64,000 nt of DNA, taken from contig JADANN010000339.1 in assembly GCA_018806985.1 (NCBI GenBank), positions 62,001 to 126,000 on the forward strand, in the 5' to 3' direction. Of this stretch, positions 34,772 through 44,599 are shown in pieces. How positions within the stretch are numbered: the stretch's first letter is position 1; the number at the start of each line of letters is the position of its first letter. The stretch is from Angiostrongylus vasorum. Lineage: Eukaryota > Nematoda > Chromadorea > Rhabditida > Metastrongylidae. The translations under genes were made by a program, and so were the position numbers. The notes under the pieces were generated by a model. It made no database searches. It saw only the letters and a program-made list of their open reading frames with translations, and had not been told where the DNA came from.

Positions 34772-35439
34772 CGTGACAAGCCCTTTCACGCGCACTGTTA
34801 GCCGGATTAACAGATATTTTAGAGAAAGTGCTATAGCGACATGACCTTGCTCATCAAATGATGCCGTCTAACATTGTTCCACAGCTAATTCGATTCCTGT
34901 TTGTATTTTGGAACCATCGTAACAGCGAACAGAAAATGGTTCTTAAAAAAAGTTTAGTTTGTAAGCCACTGTATTCTTATGGATGAATAGGCTTACCTGA
35001 TAATTAATCTGATTGTCACTAAAAAAAAAGAAGCATGAATTAAGAAAGAAAAAAAGAAAGGAGAGTTGAAAATCCATCCCGTTCCTACAATATTGCGCAG
35101 CTTGTACCGCACAAATATTTCTTATTTAAAAATGCCATTTTCGCTTTTTTTTCCTTGCAAAGTCTTGTCCAAAAGAGAAACTGTGGAGGAGAGAGGATGT
35201 GGGACAAAAATCTGATTATTAAAAAATTCTAAACGAAAGCATAACCGTAGAAGGAAAGCTTTGTGAAGGCTAAAATATCCTCGGCGTTTCACATGTTAAC
35301 GAAAACGCATTCTTACAAGGCAAGTTTCCAGAAATACCCTTCTATTTCAAATCAGTCATGTGTCTGGGTCTAAATGTAAAAAACCGTGCCATTTCCTAAA
35401 CAGTTCCTATACTCCGGGGGCTTTTTTATTTTTTTGAAT

Positions 35440-35677
35440 TAGGTGTCGTCAACTCTCCAAATGCGTTTCTCGCTCCTATTTGAGTGCGATTTCGATTCAT
35501 GTGAAATCGGATACACCCCCAAAAGTCAGGTGTAAAGGGAAATAGCGATTTTTCGGCGAAATCCCCGCATGTTTCCTTAGCTCCCATTAATAATGTCAGG
35601 TTGATGGATGGAAGCCGCGTGGTCGACCGGACGCTAAACTTTCATCGGTCGCGTATCGCTTTTGTTCAGAAAAGGAA
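35440..35677 (+). promoter_or_regulatory. Promoter-like region upstream of the 35.7-kb gene
   Basis: More GC-rich than its surroundings, with GAAATCGGATACACCCCC, CGAAATCCCCGCATG and GGTCGACCGGACGC. It ends in TTTTGTTCAG, an acceptor eight bases before the ATG at 35678. Most likely a promoter plus outron. No specific factor site is claimed. Confidence 0.35.
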
Positions 35678-37125
35678 ATGGAAAGCAGCGGACCTGCCAG
35701 TCATGGTGAGCTGGAAACATTCCCTCAACGTAAAACGGTAAGTCTTCAACTAGTCATTGTTGATCAACATCACTATGGAAAGTGACCATGTGAGCAAGCT
35801 ACCAACCAATGTAAGGGTAAACTACCGCCGTTCCGAAAAGTGCAGTTCAGAAAAGTGGGCAGTTTTAGAAATACCATTGGAAAAGTCTGCATTGTGGGAA
35901 AAAAAAGTTAAAGTTAGGAAAGATAAGAGAACGGATCGAACTATGATACTCTTAGAGGAAGAGGGAAAACAGCCTAGGCTACACTATGGCTTTGGGCCTA
36001 AGGAATAAGATCATAATTTCGGATGCAGAAGATCATAGTGCTAAGCAAAGAGTTTGTCAACACAAATTCAGTAGTGAATTGAATAGAGATAATTCAAAAA
36101 ATTTCTTTGCATTTGTTGCGTGACGGCAGCCTGGTCTCTGTTATATCTTCACGCACATACATAATGCATCGAGGTGTCCGAATTAACCGAAAAGTCGGCT
36201 AACTGCATGGGGGGATTCACATGGCCAGATGGGAACGAAAGATATTTATTTAAAATAAATCAGCGGAAATAAAGTGTACACAACTGTCTAAAACTTGTAC
36301 TTTTCGAAAATAATATTATCGGTGAAGAAAAGGACTAGAGCTCTCCACTGAATATCGAGCCGGGAACGTCTCTGCCCTGCTGTCCAAAGATTGCGGAAGA
36401 ATTGTCTCGATCGTCTTTCAGAGATATTGGGGAGAGCGAAAAATCCTCGGAGAACAGCTGAACCCACACGCCAAATCCGAAGACCTTCGTGGGTGGTAGA
36501 GGAGAGGAGCCTAGTCGACGAGAGGAGCGTTGCGATCTCCAGTACGGATATGATATCGGATTGTGAAGAAAAACTGAACTTGGCACCATATTCCCTTTCT
36601 AGACGTTGTTTCACGTTGTTGCTTTTTTCGATTCGTTCTCCCTCACACTACAGCGTAATTGGCTTGTTTTGAAGCTTGAAGGGTTTTGCCACGAAGATCG
36701 TCCCTAAATTAGGGGAAGCTTGACTCTGTTTTCCTCGGATGACACAAGAATCGTTAGTGAGAAAACACCATCTTTCTTTTATGCCATCCTTTCCTTTGAA
36801 CACATGAGTTCTACTGACTGCCAGATATAAACGGCAATTTAACAATCAAATATTACGCGTTCGTTGTGTTTCACAGCAACAGGTAGCTGTCGTTGCTAAG
36901 TTATGGAGTCGAAGATCAGTTGTTGCTGATTCGGATTGCGACGAGTCAATAATAGCTCCAACAGAATATTGCCAAATCTTTGAACGTTTCATAGTGATGG
37001 CCTACCGCACATTTGCTACCAACCCTGAGTTCGTGGACGGTGCCAAAATAATGGAACTCTTTCAAGATCTAAACACGGAAGTGCTGGACTTATCGATAAT
37101 AAACGATGGATTTTCGAGTGGTTGA
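35678..37125 (+). CDS. Two-exon gene model, 102 residues, product unknown
   Basis: Exon 1, 35678-35737, encodes MESSGPASHGELETFPQRKT and ends at a consensus donor GTAAGT in phase 0. Exon 2, 36877-37125, follows the acceptor TTGTGTTTCACAG and begins QQVAVVAKLWSRRSVVADSD. Its middle reads EYCQIFERFIVMAYRTFATN and it ends GFSSG plus TGA. The start is supported by an acceptor eight bases upstream (TTTTGTTCAG), fitting trans-splicing. There is no signal peptide or membrane segment, so it is probably intracellular. The FIVMAYRTFAT stretch faintly recalls the N-terminal RasGEF motif, but the flanks do not fit and I do not call it. A donor-like GTTGAG at 37121 could extend the gene beyond this stop. 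The 1.1-kb intron holds a further 93-codon open frame with no splice support. Confidence 0.45.
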
Positions 37126-37614
37126 GAACATTATGAGCTTCTACAAAAGGTTTTGCTATATCCATCTAGATTATAACACTGCTGCAACAAACTACATTTT
37201 TTATAGTTCAGCTTCCAAACACATTGATACCAATTTGTGTCAATTATCGATTTTGAAGTAGGGGTTATGATCCTTGCACAGGAATCAAAAACATAAGCGC
37301 ATCAAACTCTTGAGGCATTCTGGATTAATTCCAAGGACCCGAAAATGAACCGCGTGGAGTAAAGCCTCATTATCACGCGTGACATTGGGCAGTATATAAG
37401 CCTGTTATTCTGATGGGTTGGGCGCGTTACGATTCCATGTGAATTCTGTGCGGTTGGTCTCCACGTGAAATATTCAGTGGAAGACTCATAGAAAGCGGTG
37501 AATGTGCAAAGAAGCTATTCTGTGTTCAATGCGATTAAAAACTTGGTTCAGCACTTTCTCTGTTTAGTTATGGAGATGTTTGGCAGGGTAGATTGCAGTC
37601 AACGTGACCTCTCC

Positions 37615-37653
37615 AGGCTCTGAGGAAGGCGAAATCTGCCGAAACGTCAGCTT
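37615..37653 (+). repeat. Family G repeat with near-complete hammerhead-like fold
   Basis: AGGCT, CTGAGGA (fits CUGANGA), A, GGC-GAAATCT-GCC, GAAAC, GTC, AGCTT. Stem I AGGCT/AGCTT pairs over five positions with one G-T wobble. Stem II is GGC/GCC. Stem III is two pairs (AC/GT), leaving the GTC cleavage triplet. One unpaired A sits between the core and stem II. Copies are at 45737-45774 and 1481-1516. Confidence 0.55.
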
Positions 37654-37908
37654 GTTCTTGAATAAAGAATAAAATAACATCTTGCATTTGCTCAACAAGA
37701 ATATATAGAATTACACTGATATCAGTCTGTAGAACGCCTTTGTAACTTGTGTTCTATCTATTTCGATATATCTTGTTTCTTATGCGACAGCCATGACCTA
37801 TCTCAACAAATGGAACTGAAAAGAAAGCGCCGCATTACATGGCAAAAACTGACCTTTGTATGTCTTAAAAAAAGGTCGATGTCGGTTTTCTTATAACTCC
37901 TGATAATC

Positions 37909-38140
37909 ACAATGATGCTGAGATATTTGTATAACTCCGGACCGCAGGTGTTTGCGGTGGGGAACGAACGCGCTTTTTACACTTTCCGTGGACTAACGCG
38001 TTCACCACCACAAAATGCGGGTCCTTCGTTTCACCTGTCTCTCAGCTAGTTCTATCGATCAGTACCATCAGCAATCACCCATTAACGGGTTGGGGAATTC
38101 CAGAAGATCTGGGTGTGCAGGACGTCCACTCCGCTTTTGA
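37909..38140 (-). repeat. Family C element, left partner of an inverted pair
   Basis: Reads CACAATGATGCTGAGATATT on the left and continues through GGACCGCAGGTGTTTGCGG, CTCTCAGCTAGTTCTATCG and CACCCATTAACGGGTTGGGG. It is oriented opposite to the partial copy at 38523-38665. Confidence 0.8.
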
Positions 38141-38269
38141 AATTCCCGTCATTCTACAAACCCTCCATCTATTTCCTGCTTTTGTTCCTTTTCTCTCTTT
38201 CATCCATCTTTATGTTGATACCTTAAATTTGTCTCCTTATAAACAATTTTTCCTCGTTATCGTTTTGGT

Positions 38270-38367
38270 TTAATTTTTGCGCTTCAAGAGTTCAATCTTA
38301 TGGTCTGAGCTATGTCGGCTAACGACGACTTTTACTCCGGCCTCGACCGACATTTCATTGAGAGTAA
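38270..38367 (-). CDS. Possible terminal exon between inverted family C copies
   Basis: On the minus strand the acceptor TTTATCCATAG (ending at 38368) opens a phase-1 frame reading VTLNEMSVEAGVKVVVSRHS, then SDHKIELLKRKN and TAA at 38270-38272. Composition is convincing. The plus strand of the same stretch has an ATG frame, MSANDDFYSGLDRHFIESNY, that stops at once. No partner exon was found. Because inverted family C copies flank it at 37.9 and 38.6 kb, it may be host sequence carried within a larger element. Confidence 0.3.
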
Positions 38368-38522
38368 CTATGGATAAATTGAAGATGTCGAGGACAACAT
38401 GGGGTCACTTATGCTTTTTTATCCAAGAGATCGGCGTTGATAAATCTAAGAAAAAGAATGAATGTGTTGATGATGTTAGCGGTCAGTTATCCTCAAACAT
38501 GATACCTCACGATTCCTGGGTA

Positions 38523-38665
38523 TATAGAAGGACCCGCATGATGTCATGGTGGACATGTTAGCCCCAGCAAAGGGTTAAAGCGATTTCGACCCCCCACCGC
38601 AGACACCTGCGGTCCGGAGTTTGGCAAATATCTCAGCATCATTGTGGTTATTTCACAGAGAGTTC
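38523..38665 (+). repeat. Family C element, right partner of an inverted pair
   Basis: AAGGACCCGCATGATGTCATG, GACACCTGCGGTCCGGAG, CAAATATCTCAGCATCATTG. The end is the complement of the left end of the copy at 37909, so the two delimit a 750-base unit. Confidence 0.75.
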
Positions 38666-38887
38666 ATTCACTGGAAGGACAATAGATAGCCCACCACGAA
38701 TCCTGGGTGTATAATGATGTTAAAAATGAAAGATAAGAAAGATACTATTAAGATGAGGGAAGTTCATGAGCACCTAATTCAGCAAAGCCGAAGGTGATTA
38801 GAAGCAAAATTTTAGTTCTAGGCAAGAAAAGGAACTTGTATGTAACGATTGCTAATTTCATGCAGTATACATGGCTTGCACACATGA

Positions 38888-38943
38888 AATATATATATAT
38901 ATATATATAAAGGAATGATATATATATATATATATGATATATA

Positions 38944-38991
<48 letters not shown>

Positions 38992-38992
38992 G
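38888..38992. repeat. (AT)n microsatellite
   Basis: Runs of AT/TA interrupted by AAAGGAATGAT, which recurs on the right edge. Open frames across it encode only Tyr-Ile repeats and are meaningless. A family A SINE begins within 15 bases of its right end. Confidence 0.95.
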
Positions 38993-39004
38993 AATGATGA
39001 AGCT

Positions 39005-39272
39005 GTCGGCGCCGAAATCAATCCCTGAGGGATGCGCCATGCATTCGATTTTCATTAAGCATCGTTCGGAGGTGATTGAATGCATATCTGGCCTTTGCAA
39101 TCACTTGTGGTGGCTTACCGATGTATCGAGCCAGTACTGTTATCCTCCCAGACAGGTCTGGCTACAATATAACGACCTCGGAGGGATCGAAGGCTTGGTG
39201 GGCCATGGGAGCGGGGATCGATTCCACGTGTGTGTTGAAGGGTGCCTACGACCACTGCCCCACACACGCCCC
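39005..39272 (-). repeat. Family A SINE abutting the microsatellite
   Basis: Near full length on the minus strand: GTCGGCGCCGAAATCAATCC (tail side) to CCACTGCCCCACACACGCCC (head side). The usual ATCCTTTT tail is replaced by the AT tract. Confidence 0.85.
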
Positions 39273-39279
39273 TATATAC

Positions 39280-41150
39280 ACATAATCCGTGCACTACCTG
39301 CAAATTGTGGGTTGCAGGACAAATACTGGGTAAGACGTTAGAAGACTTGTTCACTAGTTCTTAAGTAAAAGAGTGTTAAATTCTATTAAAGTGCGCCCAT
39401 TCTGTGAACAACAACTCCCTAAATGTCGGGTTCCTTGTATTGAAGTCGAGGCATTTCTGCGTCTTTTAACCAGCCATATCCCTATGCTGTTACTCTCTTC
39501 AACCTTTGTAATATTTAGGCTTCGCGTCGAAGGGAAAGGTTTTTTGCAAATTATTAAGCAAAGAGAAAAGTCTTTTACTAGTCATGTCTGCTGTATTATC
39601 TATGACGAACGGGTTGTCGATAGAGCACAAAAAGATACAGTAAAAACTCTGCACAGCAATATACACGGCTGAAAATGCGTGCATATAATCCAATGCATGT
39701 AGTCCAGTGTGTGTTACAAAGATGAACATAAGAGCACCTTTGCATCTCTAATGTGATGACAGCGCGTTGGGCAGCCTACATTGCGTGAGCGAATTCGAAC
39801 ACCACTGAAATGTAACGTTCTCGATTCATTACAAGAAAAGACAGAATTTCTTCTGAAGTCGTTCTTCATGCTTAATTTAGTTCTCATGCTCTTAGTGCTT
39901 AAATAAACTGAGTAAACCAAAGTAGTCCCTATTCCCATCATTACTGCCTTGTTATTTTTCTATTATACAAATGCACACATTTCCTATGACAAATAACTCC
40001 AAGTCATAGATGAAATCAGCGTGTACTTTTTGCTTTTTTCGTCAGATAACGGAGTTTCCGGTTGAGTTCACTTGAGCTAACCGAACATTACACAACGGGT
40101 AAACACCGTAGGCATTGTCACACTACTGAAAACTTAGACACTACTATTATGCTTTTCACTTAAACACTAGTGTAGTCCATAATCAACTTCTGCATCATCG
40201 TGATTCCTTTTAATCATAGAGGGAAGTCGAAAGGGGTTCGAAAAGTGGCATTTCCTCTTCACAGCTAGCCAAATCTGTTCAGTAGGTACCACACCCTTCA
40301 ACGAAATTAAGAGCATCCTTAAAGGCTTGTTTTTGCACTGATTCGGGGAAACGGTAGCTAAAAGCAGTCTTTGGATTTCACAAACGGATAGTTTATTATT
40401 AGTTGGGAATCGCACTGCCTATGAACTTCTTCCAGAACACAACAATAGGCCATCAGAAACACTCTTAGGCAAGTATAAAGTGGTATGACATTGGTCGAGA
40501 AAGCAGTGCATGGTACTCTAATTATTATAATTTACTCTGAAAAAGCTTAATTATTGTAATTTACTCTGAAAAGCTACTAATTTCTGCTTTATCATTGCAC
40601 CACTACTCAGCAGACATTTGCAGGATTAAATCTCAGCTGATCGGACTTAGCCGTTTATTTTAACGCGAGTACTTGCGCAATTATAAAGCATTAAAATATG
40701 ATCGGGATGGTAGAATGTCACTTTTTCAAGCAATTCATTACTAGTGAAATTTTCCTCATAAATTGATGATGTTAGGGGGCTTTAAGTGTGGTTGGTTAGA
40801 CATGCTGTTCAATTATACATGCGTAGTCCCAGGTTTGAATCCATTCCATCCCAAACAATGCTCCATTTCTGTAGAGTACGAAACATAGTAGAGAACTTAC
40901 CTGGTATCACTTTTCTCCTATCCACAGTGGCCGGTGAAAGCTTCCCATGAAGAACTAGAAACGAGGACAAGCGAGGAAAAGGTGGAGATCAGAATGTGCA
41001 ACATGGACTTCACATAGTCTCCGAAAAGGTTTCAGCAGTGGGTTTCATCTCTACGAAACGTAACATTTTCCAAGTTATTCTAAGAATAAATGCTATTTTT
41101 AAATCAACCATACCTTCACACACTAAAGAGATTGAGAAAGTCCTCGCTTT
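39280..41150. other. No supported gene
   Basis: AT-rich. A minus-strand stretch around 40230-40380 (QAFKDALNFVEGCGTY, then a stop) faintly resembles the start of an astacin-type protease domain but is interrupted. If real it is a relic. Nothing else is supported. Confidence 0.3.
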
Positions 41151-41158
41151 TTTTTCAG

Positions 41159-41193
41159 TTTGTGAATCAAATCGGTCTGCGAGTTCTATTCAG
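41159..41193 (+). CDS. Possible 35-base internal exon
   Basis: Bounded by a very strong acceptor (CTTTTTTTTCAG) and a good donor (CAG/GTGAGC). It reads FVNQIGLRVLF in one frame and CESNRSASSIQ in another. A second acceptor, GTATTTTCAG, at 41257 precedes a segment open in all three frames, so the frame cannot be fixed. The splice borders are the only real evidence. Confidence 0.25.
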
Positions 41194-41329
41194 GTGAGCT
41201 TTCATGGTGACGAAGTCAGAACACCGCATAGTGTCTTTCGTTCTCATGTATTTTCAGCCTTGTATTCAGCACTTCAAGGGCACGAAAACTCATTTTCTCC
41301 ATATTCTGCTTATTCTTATTAGATAACTG

Positions 41330-43030
41330 TGCCTTGAGTATTTCAACAACAAGCGTAGGTTTGTTCCTGCGTGGCGCTTAAAATTTTAGAAAGTGCGTAT
41401 TCATTACAATTTCACCTGTTGAAAGCGCGGAACGTGTTTTCACTGTAGCACTGCGTGAGCTCCGATGAAGATTTTTTAAAATATTTAAATATTTATCCAA
41501 AATATTTAGGGATATTTAAAAAAGTTCCACTTTAGTACCTCAACTGTATGAGCGCAACTCAAAGCCAGTTCAAATCAATATAGTGTTAGAGCAACAACAC
41601 ATATATGCCTCCTTCCTTCATCCCAGCACTTCCTGTATTCAGCTCTTTCCATCGCACCCATTTATCCAGGAAGGTGTACGTTCTATGCTGCTTGAGGAAT
41701 CTTTTTTCATCTCTAAGAATGTCATCAGATCCTTCAGTTGAGTCGATTCCTATGGAATCCTGGGATAGCCACGTTGTGGTATTCCAGCGGTTTCATAATG
41801 GACAATCGATTGGATTGTGAGCTGGTGACAACTTATCGACTGAGAAGATACAGGAAGCTTGGTGGAGCAAAGGCGGGCGGGTTCGAGCCAGAGATCTCGT
41901 GCGTATTATTGAACGGCATCTCCAGCACTTCAGTGTCCGCATCCCCAATGTGACAATGAGTTATAATAATACTGTAATTCGAAATAAAGTAGTGTCGATG
42001 AGCTAAGAATAAATCAAGAAATTTTGAAACCTCCTTTCTGGAAAACTGTAGGCAGAAGTTAACGAATGAGATTTCTTCGCAGTCTTCCTGAGCTAACTGT
42101 TATGTCGAAAGCGGAACTCATTCTTAATTTCATAGTTTCGTTCAGAAAAACATGGAATCGTTCCGCTGTAAAGAGTAGAACTGAAGGTTGCTTTCAGTCA
42201 CTTACGCATTTATTACTAAGAAGTCGTTTAAAATCAGTTTTTGATCATAACGTTGAAATCTTTTGGGAAATCGTTCAAAATCAGATTTCTCTCATAATAA
42301 TCTTCTCAGCGGCCAATATTTTCAAGACTACTTTGTCCTGTTCGTCACCCTATTCGCACTAATTGCGTTTCCAGTGCGGAATTGTGGCAGATGAAGTGCC
42401 TATTCTGTTTTATTACCAGAAAACACCGAGCTCATCTGTTTCCTATTCTTCTCACTCTAATTTACTATGCGTTTCTAATTATTGTAACTCACATTATGTC
42501 GTCGGTAATAAGAATGTGATAAGTTGAAACGCTAGTATCATTTTAACTGTGGCCCTTGAAGTGGGTTACTAAAGATGCCTTACAAGAAATCCAATTTTCC
42601 TTGATATTAAGAAAACTTTTTTCCTTGTTCATAATAAGTTAAAATAGAAGGTATGAAGCTCATAATAGTATACCTTACACGACAGAAGGCTCTGCCAGCT
42701 CTATTGCGCATCAGGGAGGAATTATGGTGTTACCATTTTGAAGCTTTCAAGCCATTTGGTAATAATGGATTTACTGAGCTTTTGGCACAGTATTTACTAG
42801 TGAAAATCGTTTTTTGCATATCTATAGATCTAGCCTCAAACACTAAAGAACTGCTAAGAGATGTAGGCAAACGGTAGACCATATATTTCAGACTAGTCCT
42901 ATAATCATGCAATTCACTTCCTGCAGTACTAATGTTCCAAGAATTGTTGCAAAATGTGAAGGCTATTAATGGATGCGACTAAATATAAAATGGGACAAAG
43001 TATTGCTAAGCATAATATTGCTCAAGTCAT
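41330..43030. other. No supported gene
   Basis: AT-rich with stops. The open stretches 42066-42362 and 42653-42877 lack splice borders and recognisable motifs. Confidence 0.35.
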
Positions 43031-43036
43031 AATCGG

Positions 43037-43285
43037 AATGGTGCGGCTCAGTGGTTAGACAGCCTGCAATACACAAGTAGTCTTTCGCTCGTTCCCCGGT
43101 CTAGAACTAGCCAAGCCTCAAGTCTCTCTAGGATCGACAAATTGATACAGAACAAGAACATTGACTGGACACATTAGGTTCCTACGAGTGAATATATGAG
43201 CCAACAATGCGTCCAACCACCTTTACGATGCTTAACATAGTCGGATGCACAGCGGATCTCTGAGGAACGAGTCCAAGCTGAACAA
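43037..43285 (+). repeat. Family A SINE, diverged
   Basis: The head GGTGCGGCTCAGTGGTTAGAC, the middle CCAACCACCTTTACGATGC and the end GAACGAGTCCAAGCTGAAC are recognisable. Confidence 0.6.
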
Positions 43286-43824
43286 TTTTTCCTTCTAAAT
43301 TTTTTAGTGAGCTTGATATGGGTACTCATTATCACTTCTTCGCTTAAGTATGCTTTAGAGAGTAAGTTGAAAAAACTAGCTCCTAACATTCTGAGAGGAA
43401 CTATTTCAGCCCCCATTCCTCTTTGTAAAACTGAACATTTCCTGAGTTTGGATAGCATCTAGTAGATGGGCTGAGTGCAATATGGCAAATACTGCATTGA
43501 AATGCATCAAAGGTGCCTTAAATCGTAAGAATCTGTATGTCCTGGAGTGTGTATAATATCTATATATCAGAAATCTCGAATGTGTGGGTTTCATGAAATA
43601 CCCGTTAGCATTCACAGTCCATTTTGAATTCTCACAAAATTCATGAAGCGTGAAGCAGTAGTTTCATCAATTGTCTCTTCACATATCATCAAACTGAGCC
43701 ATCTTTTGGTTGAGTTTTAAGTTGTGATAGAACAGAGTGCAGAATTCTTACTAGTGACATGTTCACATTGCTTTACAACATAACCTAATGATAGAACATA
43801 ATAAATGCTATTATATTAGGCGAG

Positions 43825-44092
43825 GTTGGTTGTTGGAGGCGCCACTGCGACACACACGTGGAATCGATCCCCGCGCCCATGGGTCACCAAGCCTTCCATC
43901 CCTCCGGGGTCGGCAAATTGGTACCAGACTTATCTGGAAGGATAGCACCACTAGATCGATACATTGGTAGGCCACCGCGAGTCATTGTAAAGGCCAGATA
44001 TGCATTCAATCACCTCCAAACGATGCTTAATGCATGGCGCATCCCTCTGGGATTGATCAACGTCGAGAGCTTTATCCTTTATCCTTTTATAC
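43825..44092 (+). repeat. Family A SINE, young-looking copy
   Basis: The body from CACACACGTGGAATCGATCC to GAGAGCTTTATCC is almost consensus and ends in a clear ATCCTTTATCCTTTTA tail. A few bases are missing from the A-box region and before GCATGGCGC. Confidence 0.9.
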
Positions 44093-44387
44093 CAGGCGAT
44101 CCATTATGTTAAGGAGTCTAGCAATGTTTTTCCTTCCGCTGTAGAGTTGCTGAATGTTTCTAAGTCTATGGACCGAGAAATGTTTCTGTCATCTGCTTCC
44201 AATGTTAACAGAAAGCCTGAAGGTGATTTTCGACAACCGACGATAACTTCTCGATCATTAGAGTGTTTCAGGAGTTAGGGAAGAGCATTGTTCTGTGGGA
44301 GAAACACTGATATATCGCCCTAATCGTGCATGTGGTTTTAATACATTATTCCTCTAATACTCTTTAGAACTATCGTTTTCAAAAACA

Positions 44388-44590
44388 GCTCAGTGGTTAG
44401 TGATGCAACTTACCAGGAAGCAAGGAGCTGGTTCATCCCTCCCTCAACGCTGTTCACTAATACACGTAGGAATTCCTTGACTCGGTTATCTCGAAGATTT
44501 CAAGAAGAATCTACTCGATCAGCTCGAATCTTAAATATTTATAAAGAAGTCCACATCCTACAAGTGGAGGAAACGAAGCGAAAGTGAGAA
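44388..44590 (+). repeat. Family B tRNA-headed repeat
   Basis: The head CAGCTCAGTGGTTAGTGATG is tRNA-like. It continues with CGGTTATCTCGAAGATTTC and AGAATCTACTCGATCAGCTC in the same order as the copies at 519-760 and 59340-59570. Confidence 0.65.
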
Positions 44591-44599
44591 GTGCTGGGC

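Noticed and set aside
36335..36672. Overlapping ORFs of 84 to 108 codons on both strands
   Set aside because: Several frames are open over the same GC-richer stretch. None has splice borders or a recognisable motif, and it lies inside the intron of the 35.7-kb model.
38858..39100. Tyr-Ile repeat ORFs on both strands
   Set aside because: Translations of the (AT)n tract joined to a SINE.
40167..40415. Possible astacin-type protease relic on the minus strand
   Set aside because: Only a short stretch (AFKDALNFVEGC) is suggestive. The zinc-binding motif is not visible and stops interrupt it.
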